Made by a program: the position numbers and the translations under genes. From a virus, in IMG/VR virus record IMGVR_UViG_3300037963_005450, positions 19,386 to 83,385 of that record: a stretch of DNA of 64,000 nt, one strand, 5' to 3'. The stretch's first letter is position 1. Every line of letters starts with the position of its first letter. Positions 56,201-63,556 of the stretch are shown piece by piece. A model generated the notes under the pieces. That model was not told the DNA's origin and did not search any database. It saw only the letters and a program-made list of their open reading frames with translations.

Positions 56201-57660
56201 AGTTTTTGTTTTAAATAATTATATGTTATGTAACTGTTATTGGGTTCTGCTTTTCTAAAAAAGTATGCTCCTTTTTTTCTTTTTGCTTTTAAACTAGTTT
56301 CACTTAAAGAATTTGAAACACATCTGTGATTTCTATGAATTTTAAATTCTAGTATTTTTTTATTTATAATGTTATCTTTATCTAACTTTGATAATAAGTC
56401 ATAATAATAACTTTCATCAGGAACAGTTTTTGGCATGTCATAGGTGTCTTCTTTATCTCTATTTTCTAACACTAATTTAACATGATCTCTAGTTAATAAA
56501 AAGAATTGTGAACATTCCACACGGTTTTCTTTTTTTTGTATAATGCTTAACCAACTTTTTTTAGTATTTATAGTATCATTATAAATTTTATTAAAATCAT
56601 ATAAAGGAACGGTATCTGCAGATGTTAAAATAAATATTTTATTTGTTTCATTTTTATATGCTTCTTCTAACATATTGTTTGTTGCTTTAACTAAACTTAT
56701 ATCTCCCCATTTTGTAGGTATATGTTTTTTAATATGATTATCAATTAAAATTTTAGTTTTACACTTATCTTTATGTTTAATATGCGTATAAAAAGTACAT
56801 CTGTCTTTACCATCTTCTAAAAAATCAACCCAAACGTTTGGATAATTAAATGTTTCATATCCTAACATTAGTATTGCAATTTTATCTTTTTTATTAGATT
56901 TAAAATTTACTGTTTCATCAAATGCTTTACTATCCATTATATGATTGCCTTCTTCTTTACTTACAAATGATTTATTACATACCATAGCCCTTCTAGTTAT
57001 CTTATATCTCTTAGCAACTTCATACCAAATTTGTTCTCTTATAGCCCAGCTTTCATCTCCTTTTGTTAATTCTCTAACTCCCCCTTTAACTCTATCATGA
57101 GGGTTAATACATATAACATCATCTACTAATGCAATATTTTCATAACCGTTTGCCCATGCTGCTAATCTATCTATTCCCCAACCAACTAATTTAGGATCAA
57201 AAACATCCATTAATTTTCTTAAAGCATTTTTTGAAAATAAAGGAACATTAACTTCAACATAGTTTGTATATCTCATAAACCATTTAGGATTATTTACAGT
57301 TCTAGGATGAGATATTTTACAAGTTGGTTCAAATGTTGGTCCGCAAATACTAAGATTAAATTTTTTTGATATCATAAACATTTTATTAATATCCTCTGTA
57401 GATATTATTATGTCATCATCCAAAATAAATATTCTCTCATATTGAGATAAATCTTTGCTATTATATAAGTCATAAAAGTTTTGAAATTTAAAACCTTTTC
57501 TTTTAGTAATGTAATCTGAATGTTTTGAATATAGTTTATATTTTTTTTCATCATCACCATAATATGTTACCCAAAGATCATAATCTTTGCTATTACCACA
57601 CCAATGTTTGTAAAAATTAGTGTTGTCTCCCGCAGATGTAAAAACTAAATTATCTTTCAT
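56197..57660 (-). CDS. Two-domain glycosyltransferase-like protein (487 aa)
   Basis: Residues 1-245 look like a DUF707-type putative glycosyltransferase: RIFILDDDI with the acidic triad at 81-83, then GWGID at 160-164 and an INPHDRVKGG segment. Residues 258-460 resemble the core-2/I-branching N-acetylglucosaminyltransferase group (GT14): W318-GDISLVKATNNML, then NKIFILTSADTVPLYDF at 340-356, an ECSQFFLLTRDH acceptor segment, and VPDESYY at 413-419. The two halves are joined by a short linker. This would transfer sugars to modified phage DNA, a virion protein or host glycan; which one is not shown. It sits between a small helical gene and groES, both overlapping by four bases. Confidence 0.72.
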   Translation of the reverse strand: MKDNLVFTSAGDNTNFYKHWCGNSKDYDLWVTYYGDDEKKYKLYSKHSDYITKRKGFKFQNFYDLYNSKDLSQYERIFILDDDIIISTEDINKMFMISKKFNLSICGPTFEPTCKISHPRTVNNPKWFMRYTNYVEVNVPLFSKNALRKLMDVFDPKLVGWGIDRLAAWANGYENIALVDDVICINPHDRVKGGVRELTKGDESWAIREQIWYEVAKRYKITRRAMVCNKSFVSKEEGNHIMDSKAFDETVNFKSNKKDKIAILMLGYETFNYPNVWVDFLEDGKDRCTFYTHIKHKDKCKTKILIDNHIKKHIPTKWGDISLVKATNNMLEEAYKNETNKIFILTSADTVPLYDFNKIYNDTINTKKSWLSIIQKKENRVECSQFFLLTRDHVKLVLENRDKEDTYDMPKTVPDESYYYDLLSKLDKDNIINKKILEFKIHRNHRCVSNSLSETSLKAKRKKGAYFFRKAEPNNSYITYNYLKQKL

Positions 57661-57887
57661 ACTTCTATACTAAAATGTCTTTTGAGACATTCTATTTTAT
57701 CTTCTGCATCAATTAATAATTGCAATGCTTTTTCAGCATCATCAAAGAAATCATTTGCTGTATGATCACCAATACCTACAGCTTGATTTTCTAAAAGATC
57801 TAAAGCCATTAATGCTTTTTCTTTATCTGCTATTGCTTTTGCATATAATGCATTCATTACTCTTGATTTTTTAAATTGTCCTTTCAT
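57657..57887 (-). CDS. Small helical protein (76 aa)
   Basis: It is predominantly helical, with an Ala/Leu/Lys/Glu composition and the segment YAKAIADKEKALMALDLLE. No recognised family. It overlaps the glycosyltransferase-like gene by four bases and starts 15 bases after the preceding stop. A chaperone or assembly role is possible but unsupported. Confidence 0.5.
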   Translation of the reverse strand: MKGQFKKSRVMNALYAKAIADKEKALMALDLLENQAVGIGDHTANDFFDDAEKALQLLIDAEDKIECLKRHFSIEV

Positions 57888-57902
57888 TTTTTTAATTTTT
57901 AA

Positions 57903-58418
57903 TTATTGATCATAAGCTAATCCTTGTCCTCCACGTACTGAAGTAGATTGCTCATCTTTTAAATCTTTGTATGCTCCTTTAAATGATTGCCTAATGGCAT
58001 CAAAATCTTTTGCTACTGCACGTATTTGAGATATATTACCATCTCTACCATCTGTTATTTGTGTATTAGCCATATATGTAGCCATATTATCTAAAGCTTT
58101 TTTAATACCCATATATGCTCTAAATGTAGGTGTTTCATACATTTGAGAACATCTATCTAATGCATATCTTATTTCACTATCTTCTGTTGACTCTTCTAAA
58201 CCAACTTCATCTATAATTATATCCTCTTTATCATGTTCTGGTAAATTAAAAAAAGGATTCATTTCTGGATCAGGGCATGTCATATAAAATAAATATTGAT
58301 ATACACTCATGTGTGTATCTGGATATTTTTCTTTTATTGCTTTTAAAAACTCTAATGTATAACAATGTTCTGTTAACACTACTTTTTCATTTTGTATGTC
58401 AAATAATTTAACTATCAT
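57903..58418 (-). CDS. Conserved crAss-like protein near TerL (171 aa)
   Basis: Recognisable stretches are IVKLFDIQNEKVVLTEHCYTL (read in parts), VYQYLFYMTCPDPEMNPFF near 40-58, and a C-terminal FDAIRQSFKGAYKDLKDEQ and SVRGGQGLAYDQ. I recall a near-identical pattern from an uncharacterised protein encoded next to TerL in crAss-like phages. This is one of the stronger hints of lineage in the window. It may take part in packaging, given the location; function is unknown. It overlaps the methyltransferase gene by four bases. Confidence 0.62.
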   Translation of the reverse strand: MIVKLFDIQNEKVVLTEHCYTLEFLKAIKEKYPDTHMSVYQYLFYMTCPDPEMNPFFNLPEHDKEDIIIDEVGLEESTEDSEIRYALDRCSQMYETPTFRAYMGIKKALDNMATYMANTQITDGRDGNISQIRAVAKDFDAIRQSFKGAYKDLKDEQSTSVRGGQGLAYDQ

Positions 58419-58921
58419 GACTGATTATAATAAGCTATTAATCTTTCTGCCCCATCATCTTTTACAATAAAAGATTCATTGGGTCTTTTTCTAGTCCATT
58501 TTTTTAGTTTAGAATGATCTACAGGATCTTGTTTATGATATTTACACCAACCTTTTCTCCATTTATAAGGAACAGAAATAATAACATGATTACTTAAAGT
58601 AAATAATTTGTCAGTAAAATTTTGAATTGTAGTATTATCTAGATGTTCTAATACTTGCATGCATATTGCAACATCATATTTTTCTTTTACTTTCCAGGTT
58701 AAAAAATCTTCATTTATAAAATTAATATTTTTTACAGGTTTAACATCTCTTATATCTAAACATGTCTTTTTTTCAATAGGTGTATCTTTTACAAAAAATC
58801 CATTATATCCACCTATATCAATTATAGATTTAGCTTTGTTATCCATAGCCAATCTTTCTATAAGCTCATTGCATTTTTTATAATAATTGTAATCTTTACG
58901 TTTTTCTATATATTCTATCAT
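58415..58921 (-). CDS. Class I SAM-dependent methyltransferase (168 aa)
   Basis: Motif I is SIIDIGGYNGFF at 32-43, the post-I acidic residue D56 lies in CLDIRD, motif II-like ED is at 71-72, and VAICMQVLEHLDN at 84-96 plus VIISVPYKW complete a Rossmann methyltransferase. The EHL motif is common in small-molecule or sugar methyltransferases. The target recognition domain is lacking, so substrate is unknown. The position close to a glycosyltransferase-like gene makes a shared glycan-modification pathway possible. It overlaps both neighbours by four bases. Confidence 0.82.
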   Translation of the reverse strand: MIEYIEKRKDYNYYKKCNELIERLAMDNKAKSIIDIGGYNGFFVKDTPIEKKTCLDIRDVKPVKNINFINEDFLTWKVKEKYDVAICMQVLEHLDNTTIQNFTDKLFTLSNHVIISVPYKWRKGWCKYHKQDPVDHSKLKKWTRKRPNESFIVKDDGAERLIAYYNQS

Positions 58922-59193
58922 GGTACTAATTCATTTTCAAAATCTGATACACTTCCGTTATAAATAAATCCAGTCATTCCAAGATTTACTTGAGTTTTAT
59001 TATTATCATATCCTCCAGTCCCACTATTTTTATTCTGATCAAAGTATTTTCCATATGATATTAATTTAGTTTGATCAAAGTATATTGTACTTGTTCTCCA
59101 TGTTGTTTCAAGTTTTGGTGGACTAAAAGCCATATCTGGCTCAGATGTTGGTGTAGCACAAGCTACTTGTATAAAATTTGCAGGTGTTGGCAT
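58918..59193 (-). CDS. Small protein of unknown function (91 aa)
   Basis: No recognised family. The protein is Thr/Ser/Asn/Gly-rich and beta-like, with Pro-rich start (MPTPANF) and a segment GTGGYDNNKTQVNLGMTGF. Composition resembles small virion or surface proteins rather than enzymes. It is translationally coupled (four-base overlap) to the methyltransferase gene and starts five bases after the nuclease stop. Confidence 0.48.
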   Translation of the reverse strand: MPTPANFIQVACATPTSEPDMAFSPPKLETTWRTSTIYFDQTKLISYGKYFDQNKNSGTGGYDNNKTQVNLGMTGFIYNGSVSDFENELVP

Positions 59194-59198
59194 AATAT

Positions 59199-60026
59199 TT
59201 ATTTTTTATTTGTTTTTAACCAAGTTATTAAAGAATTTATTTCACTTTTTAAATATGATAAATCATACATTTTTATTGTTTCCATAACCGGCTCTCCATC
59301 TACATGTTCATTAATAGGGTATCCGTTAGAATCTTTCCCTACTTCTTTAAATTTAACATGTTGAATAGTTAGCTTTCCTATTTTTAATTTAGGATTATGT
59401 TTTTTAATAATATAAGCATATAAACTCAATTGTAGATTGTAATGATTTAAATTGCAATCATCTAAATTGCTTACGGGATTAAACATTTTTTTTGTAATGC
59501 CTTCCCAATTGGTAAATCCTTTATCTTTAATTTCCTTATTAGTTTTGTAATCTGTAATATTAATAGTACCGTTAACAATTTCTACTAAATCTGCTTGTCC
59601 ACATAAACCTGCAGATTTTAAATAAACTAAATGTTCAGGGTATACACCCTCTTTTAATTTTTGTTCTGGTGCTATTTTAATTCCATTTCCATCTTCTATT
59701 GGATGTATAATAGGAACTTCTGTGCCGTCTCTTTCAATAGTTTCAAATTCTAAAAGATCTTTTTCTCTTTGTAAATGATACCAATTACCTAATTTAATTG
59801 CTCTTTGTGATTCTCCTTCCCAGGCAGCTAGTATTTCTTTTTCAGACATACCGTACCATTTAGATTTTTTATTTTTAGAAGATTTTTTAGCTTGTGTTTT
59901 AGCATCAAATTTAGGTTTAAACATCCCAATAAATGATGTAACACTTGTCCACTTAATATCCTCTTTTTCTAAATTAGGATCTAAGCTTTCATATACATGA
60001 CCGTCTTCTTTAAATATTACTGCCAT
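59199..60026 (-). CDS. PD-(D/E)XK nuclease, Cas4/RecB-like (275 aa)
   Basis: Core motifs are complete: a His in GNWYHLQRE (H84), E131 region, D146 in GQADLV, D159-x-K161 in ITDYKTNK, and the Q199-x-x-x-Y203 motif that follows the core in RecB and Cas4-type enzymes. There are no clustered cysteines, so no iron-sulfur cluster as in typical Cas4. Such phage enzymes trim or resect DNA ends during recombination and replication, or process concatemers before packaging. It lies upstream of small genes in the packaging train. Catalytic metal binding is well supported; exact DNA substrate is not. Confidence 0.85.
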   Translation of the reverse strand: MAVIFKEDGHVYESLDPNLEKEDIKWTSVTSFIGMFKPKFDAKTQAKKSSKNKKSKWYGMSEKEILAAWEGESQRAIKLGNWYHLQREKDLLEFETIERDGTEVPIIHPIEDGNGIKIAPEQKLKEGVYPEHLVYLKSAGLCGQADLVEIVNGTINITDYKTNKEIKDKGFTNWEGITKKMFNPVSNLDDCNLNHYNLQLSLYAYIIKKHNPKLKIGKLTIQHVKFKEVGKDSNGYPINEHVDGEPVMETIKMYDLSYLKSEINSLITWLKTNKK

Positions 60027-60029
60027 AAC

Positions 60030-60212
60030 TTATAGTTTTGTAGGGCCTGGATAAACCCAATTATAATTTTTATAATCTTTTGGTGGAGTTACTACTTTTA
60101 ATGTGCTTATATATTTTTGTCTTGCCATTCTACCTAAATCTTGATCATTAGGAAAATCTTGAAAATCTTTTTCAGTTAATGTAATTCTAATATCATTCTT
60201 CTTTGCTGGCAT
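60030..60212 (-). CDS. Small protein of unknown function (60 aa)
   Basis: The start MPAKKNDIRITLTEKDFQDF is basic then mixed; the C-terminus is Pro/Tyr-rich (PPKDYKNYNWVYPGP). No family recognised. It overlaps the start of its downstream neighbour's partner frame by 20 bases (the 112-residue gene ends inside it) and is followed after three bases by the nuclease gene. Real coding is supported by tight packing only. Confidence 0.45.
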   Translation of the reverse strand: MPAKKNDIRITLTEKDFQDFPNDQDLGRMARQKYISTLKVVTPPKDYKNYNWVYPGPTKL

Positions 60213-60531
60213 CTTCTTTATTTTTAATTTGTTCTATTAATTCATCTTCTAATTCTTCTTCCATTAAAGCACTCCATTTTTCTAATGGACATTCAGTAGA
60301 AAGGGCTCTCAATTTTAAACTTAAACTGCATCCACATTCTCCACAGCATGGTTGAGTACCAGGAGCTACACATTCACTTCCTTCTTTATCTAATTTTTCA
60401 CATGTTTTACATTGTTGCCATCTTAAATGAGCAACAGCTTCTATATGTTCTTTTTTAAATATTTTATTCTTAATGCCTTCCGCAATTTGGTCAACATTTT
60501 TAAATGCGTTAATCAGTTTTCCTAGTTTCAT
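60193..60531 (-). CDS. Zinc-binding-type Cys-rich protein (112 aa)
   Basis: Cysteines at 41, 44, 54, 62, 63, 66, 68 and 81 give enough ligands for two zinc sites (C-x2-C and CC-x2-C-x-C patterns). The ends are charged helices: LGKLINAFKNVDQIAEGIKN at the start and EEELEDELIEQIKNKED at the end. It may be a small regulatory or nucleic-acid-binding protein; no closer family can be named. The start overlaps the 69-residue gene upstream by 23 bases. Confidence 0.58.
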   Translation of the reverse strand: MKLGKLINAFKNVDQIAEGIKNKIFKKEHIEAVAHLRWQQCKTCEKLDKEGSECVAPGTQPCCGECGCSLSLKLRALSTECPLEKWSALMEEELEDELIEQIKNKEDASKEE

Positions 60532-60718
60532 TCTTTAACATTTTGTAAAATATTGCTTTATTTTTTTTATCTAAATTGTTGGGATCAATATAAAATTTTT
60601 CCCCATCACAATCAAATTCTACTATATCATCAGTATAAGACCATGCACACTTATACCATCTTCTTAATAATAATTTTCTTAACGTTTCTTCTTCTTTATT
60701 GCATGTTTCTCCTGCCAT
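60509..60718 (-). CDS. Small protein of unknown function (69 aa)
   Basis: Aromatic and acidic (RRWYKCAWSYTDDIVEFDCDGEKF read in parts). It contains three cysteines, not in zinc-finger spacing. It overlaps both the upstream IHF-like gene (40 bases) and the downstream Cys-rich gene, so it is embedded in the train. The long overlap lowers confidence in the start; an internal Met could be used instead. Confidence 0.45.
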   Translation of the reverse strand: MAGETCNKEEETLRKLLLRRWYKCAWSYTDDIVEFDCDGEKFYIDPNNLDKKNKAIFYKMLKNETRKTD

Positions 60719-61056
60719 TCTTCTTTTCTTTTTTCATTTTTTTCAATTAAACTTAAAGCATTTTCTAAATTATTTAACTTTTCTTTTACTGCAACATGTT
60801 TATCATATCCACCAAAAGTCATTTTTGTTAAATTGCCTAATATGCTTTTATAACGTTTAATTTTATTTTCCAATCTTTTCTTTCTTAAAGAAAAAGTACC
60901 TAATCCATCTAAATGTAAATTACAACAATTTAGATCTGATAAATTTTTTCTTACTTTTCCATAATAAAAAGTAATAAATGCATCTACCACATCAGGATGG
61001 ACCCCTACTTCTTTAGCAATATCCTCTTTAAAAGTGTTATGCTTTTTGGGGTTCAT
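60679..61056 (-). CDS. HU/IHF-like DNA-binding protein with C-terminal extension (125 aa)
   Basis: Residues 6-62 follow the HU/IHF pattern: FKEDIAKEVGVHPDVVDAFI helices, then HLDGLGTFSLRKKRLE, whose GLGTF turn (51-55) is the family hallmark. The usual DNA-wrapping beta-arm is replaced by a helical, very basic C-terminal extension (KEKLNNLENALSLIEKNEKR and onward). IHF-like genes are a recurrent feature of crAss-like phages. It would bend DNA during replication, packaging or transcription. It overlaps the upstream 123-residue gene by 20 bases. Confidence 0.75.
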   Translation of the reverse strand: MNPKKHNTFKEDIAKEVGVHPDVVDAFITFYYGKVRKNLSDLNCCNLHLDGLGTFSLRKKRLENKIKRYKSILGNLTKMTFGGYDKHVAVKEKLNNLENALSLIEKNEKRKEEWQEKHAIKKKKR

Positions 61057-61408
61057 ATCCTAAAATTTTAAAGTCTAAAAGTATTGTACCATCTGTTTGA
61101 ATATTTAATTCTTTGCTGATACAAATTGTTTTTTTATTCTTTCCCTTTTTAGTAATTAAATTTTTCTTAGCTGCTTTAGTTATAGCATTTCTAGCAGATT
61201 GTGGACTTTTAAATATGTCCACAACCGCTATATTTTTACAAAAAAGAGTTAGTTCTGTTTCACCGTCTTTAGCTAATTGGGTCAAACATTTAAGATCAGA
61301 GTTACTAATTTGAATATTATTAAAAAAACAATGAGTCATTATCTGATACTCTATTGCATCATTAACAGTAACTTTGATTCTTTTATCTACTTTATTTACA
61401 AGTGCCAT
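61037..61408 (-). CDS. Putative winged-helix-like protein (123 aa)
   Basis: The sequence shows alternating helices, including VTVNDAIEYQIMTHCFF, LKCLTQLAKDGETEL and SPQSARNAITKAAKKNLI, followed by KKGKNKKTICISKEL, a beta-hairpin-like stretch. The helix plus basic hairpin layout resembles winged-helix DNA-binding proteins, but no exact family is recognised. One-base overlap with the endolysin gene and a 20-base overlap with the IHF-like gene couple it to both. A late transcription factor role is conceivable, given the IHF-like neighbour. Confidence 0.45.
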   Translation of the reverse strand: MALVNKVDKRIKVTVNDAIEYQIMTHCFFNNIQISNSDLKCLTQLAKDGETELTLFCKNIAVVDIFKSPQSARNAITKAAKKNLITKKGKNKKTICISKELNIQTDGTILLDFKILGYEPQKA

Positions 61409-62232
61409 TATATAATATCTTTAGATTCAATAAGGGTATAAGTAAACCAAGGATAACCAGCTTCTTTTGATTTTCTAGCTAATGACATAAAATCATCAAA
61501 ATCATCTGGATCAGAAAATACTTGACACCCTGCTGAATATTTATTAATGTAGCTTCCTTTTCTATACGCTGAACTACGGTGAATATTAATACCAAAGTAT
61601 CCTACATCAACAGTTTCAGGATCATGATTATAAATATCATCACGGTTGCCATCACGATACACACTTACCCTCCCACCTCTTTGGCATAAAGCATCATATT
61701 TTCCAAGGTGTTTGGTAATTTTATATGTTTTAATGTATTGACCTGGTACTAAAATAGCACATCCATCCGTATTCATAGGATGATCTATCCAGTATTCACC
61801 AGGATCTGTTGTAATAGGCCAACAATGATACTTCATATGACCATTATCTAAATAAGAAACAGTCATAAGATCATCATATAGATTAGTAAGTCTGTTTTCT
61901 GTTTTAGAGTTTCTAATTCCTACTATATTTAATAGCCAATCTTTTTTAAAATAAGTGTATCCTTTTGCTTTAACTGCATCTTCAATTTGTTGACGAGAAT
62001 ATTGACAGTATCCACTATCACAATAATCATCACCCAATTTAACAGCTGTAGCTTCTAATACACTCCAAGTTTTTACACCTACTATTCCATCAACAGTTAA
62101 GTTATATTTAGATTGAAACTCTTTAACTTTCTTTTCAGTTTGAGGACCAAAGATGCCATCTTTATCAATCCCCAGAAACCTTTGGAGCTTTATTACATCA
62201 CTTCCACGGTCCCCACGCCTTAGAGTTTTCAT
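61408..62232 (-). CDS. Endolysin: peptidoglycan-binding domain plus L,D-transpeptidase-like catalytic domain (274 aa)
   Basis: Residues 1-66 are a peptidoglycan_binding_1 domain (LRRGDRGSDVIKLQRFLG, DGIFGPQT, VDGIVGVKTW). The C-terminal half has H218, then 14 residues, then S233-A-G-C236, matching the catalytic HX14-17[S/T]HGC signature of the YkuD fold except that Ala replaces the His before Gly-Cys. C236 would be the nucleophile. In cells YkuD enzymes crosslink peptidoglycan; phage relatives can cut. There is no signal peptide, so release by a holin is expected. It shares one base with each flanking gene (TAATG junctions). Confidence 0.78.
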   Translation of the reverse strand: MKTLRRGDRGSDVIKLQRFLGIDKDGIFGPQTEKKVKEFQSKYNLTVDGIVGVKTWSVLEATAVKLGDDYCDSGYCQYSRQQIEDAVKAKGYTYFKKDWLLNIVGIRNSKTENRLTNLYDDLMTVSYLDNGHMKYHCWPITTDPGEYWIDHPMNTDGCAILVPGQYIKTYKITKHLGKYDALCQRGGRVSVYRDGNRDDIYNHDPETVDVGYFGINIHRSSAYRKGSYINKYSAGCQVFSDPDDFDDFMSLARKSKEAGYPWFTYTLIESKDII

Positions 62233-62546
62233 TAGTCTTGGCGTTTTAAGGTTCTCCCCTTCTTCATTGCTTGCTCAAATTCTTCAGACATTTGCTCTGC
62301 ATTTGGGTTTTGTTGCCCATTGGCTGCAGCTTGTGCTTGTACCATAAACATTTGAGCTTGCGTTCTTTCTGCTCTTCTTTTTTCAATATCACATAGTAGA
62401 GTTTCATACTCTAATTGCACTTTTAAATGCTTGATATTGTCTTTGTAAAATTTAGTAATTTCCGCTCTTCTTTCTTCTAACTGCTCTGGCGTTAGTTCAG
62501 GAGCTTCTGTTTGCATTTTTTCTGCATTATCAACAACTTTTTCCAT
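62232..62546 (-). CDS. Small coiled-coil protein (104 aa)
   Basis: A single long charged helix (residues of about 15-65, with EQLEERRAEITKFYKDNIKH) is followed by a Met/Ala/Gln-rich segment and a basic tail (KKGRTLKRQD). No transmembrane part. It starts its own unit 31 bases after a TATATTTG box and its stop overlaps the endolysin ATG by one base, so it may help endolysin expression or be a virion-assembly helper. No family recognised. Confidence 0.5.
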   Translation of the reverse strand: MEKVVDNAEKMQTEAPELTPEQLEERRAEITKFYKDNIKHLKVQLEYETLLCDIEKRRAERTQAQMFMVQAQAAANGQQNPNAEQMSEEFEQAMKKGRTLKRQD

Positions 62547-62570
62547 AATATTGGTTTTTAATTAATATAA

Positions 62571-62589
62571 TTGTTACAATACAAATATA
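62571..62589 (-). promoter_or_regulatory. Promoter-like box before the lysis and packaging train
   Basis: Minus strand reads TATATTTG followed by TATTGTAACAA. TATATTTG fits the Bacteroidota TAnnTTTG -7 box, and TATTGTAACAA is shared with the leader at 44840-44850. The start codon lies 24 bases downstream. Confidence 0.5.
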
Positions 62590-62630
62590 TATAAAATAAG
62601 TTTAAATACTAAAAGTTTAGCCTATTAAAT

Positions 62631-62717
62631 TTATTTTCTTTTTTCAGTAATAATATAAAGTATTACGATTGCACCCACTATCCAGGCCGCTATTACTATA
62701 TCAGGAATATTTTCCAT
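62631..62717 (-). CDS. 28-residue single-pass membrane peptide
   Basis: ATG at 62717 gives a 28-codon frame ending TAA at 62631. The product, MENIPDIVIAAWIVGAIVILY then IITEKRK, is one hydrophobic helix with a positive tail, the topology of small antiholin- or spanin-like peptides. It starts 7 bases after the methyltransferase stop and lies upstream of the endolysin unit. Short length makes the call uncertain, but the frame is clean and fills the gap. Confidence 0.4.
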   Translation of the reverse strand: MENIPDIVIAAWIVGAIVILYIITEKRK

Positions 62718-62724
62718 ATTATAA

Positions 62725-63267
62725 TTATTTAATACCATAGTTAAAAGCACCACCAGAAAGTTTAAGGTATGAAACACCTATTTTAATTTTCTGTTTGTCT
62801 TTTAACTTATCAAAAATTTTAGTTTTATGTACGTTATGTATGACCTTACACCCCTTTGGTAAGGATTCCCATATTGTTTCTGCATTTTCCCGTGTAAATC
62901 CACAACCATGAATTATAACCATTGTTGGTTTTTTCTTTATTGATGAGATTGGATACTTTCCATGAATGAATCTTAAATTATCTAAACCATATTCTCCAAA
63001 CATTCTTACGGCTTCACGGTGTCTAATTTCAGAAAGCTCAACGCCTATAACGGTTGCATCCGTTTCTACGGCTAAATGAGCACATAATCTTCCTACACCT
63101 GATCCAATATCTATTATTACATCATCTTTTGTGGGTTTAAAAAGATCTATTATATCTATAGCCCCCATTTCTGTAATTTCACCGTACAATTTATTTACAT
63201 CATTGGGATCTTTACTCCAAACTCCTCTACCTTCTTTCTTATCCCAGATTTCATTTACACTGATCAT
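62725..63267 (-). CDS. DOT1-like class I methyltransferase (180 aa)
   Basis: Motif I is IIDIGSGVGRLC at 51-62 and the acidic loop is VIGVELSEIRH at 73-83, as in DOT1-like and related SAM enzymes. An N-terminal LYGEITEMGA segment near 27-36 mirrors the DOT1 activation-loop region. The C-terminus (SYLKLSGGAFNYGIK) lacks any extra domain. In eukaryotes DOT1 methylates histone lysine; in phages the target is unknown, with lysines of basic virion proteins or host proteins as candidates. It overlaps the first gene of the arm by 17 bases. Confidence 0.78.
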   Translation of the reverse strand: MISVNEIWDKKEGRGVWSKDPNDVNKLYGEITEMGAIDIIDLFKPTKDDVIIDIGSGVGRLCAHLAVETDATVIGVELSEIRHREAVRMFGEYGLDNLRFIHGKYPISSIKKKPTMVIIHGCGFTRENAETIWESLPKGCKVIHNVHKTKIFDKLKDKQKIKIGVSYLKLSGGAFNYGIK

Positions 63268-63556
63268 CCATTACAAGTTTTAATTCTTGACATTTTTCAT
63301 ACTCTTCCAATTGTATGAAATGGTCAATGATGTTTTCTACTTCCGTTAATTCTAAATCAGCATGAGGGTCATGAGCTAAAATAGCTGAGTTACCACTTTT
63401 ATGCTTCTGAACTAATAGATCCTCAAAGGTAGTCTTATTAGTTATAAGGAGATAAGAGTTCTGATATGCTATAGTCAATAACTCTTGTTCTAACATTAAG
63501 ATTTCACTTTCAGTTAATTTAGAAAGTTCATGATTTTCTTCATTAGGTTCTTCCAT
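63251..63556 (-). CDS. First gene of the minus-strand arm, unknown function (101 aa)
   Basis: Acidic protein (MEEPNEENHELSKLTESEIL), helical throughout, with a KSGNSAILAHDPHADLELTE turn near the middle and DQCK at the end. No family recognised. The promoter-like motif at 63590-63600 stands 33 bases upstream, making this the leader gene of the late arm. Being first and small it could be regulatory, but nothing shows this. Confidence 0.5.
   Translation of the reverse strand: MEEPNEENHELSKLTESEILMLEQELLTIAYQNSYLLITNKTTFEDLLVQKHKSGNSAILAHDPHADLELTEVENIIDHFIQLEEYEKCQELKLVMDDQCK

Noticed and set aside
60193-60531. Cys-rich protein considered as Cas4 iron-sulfur partner for the nuclease
   Set aside because: The nuclease lacks the paired cysteines of Cas4 and the small protein's spacing fits zinc binding; no CRISPR repeats are present.
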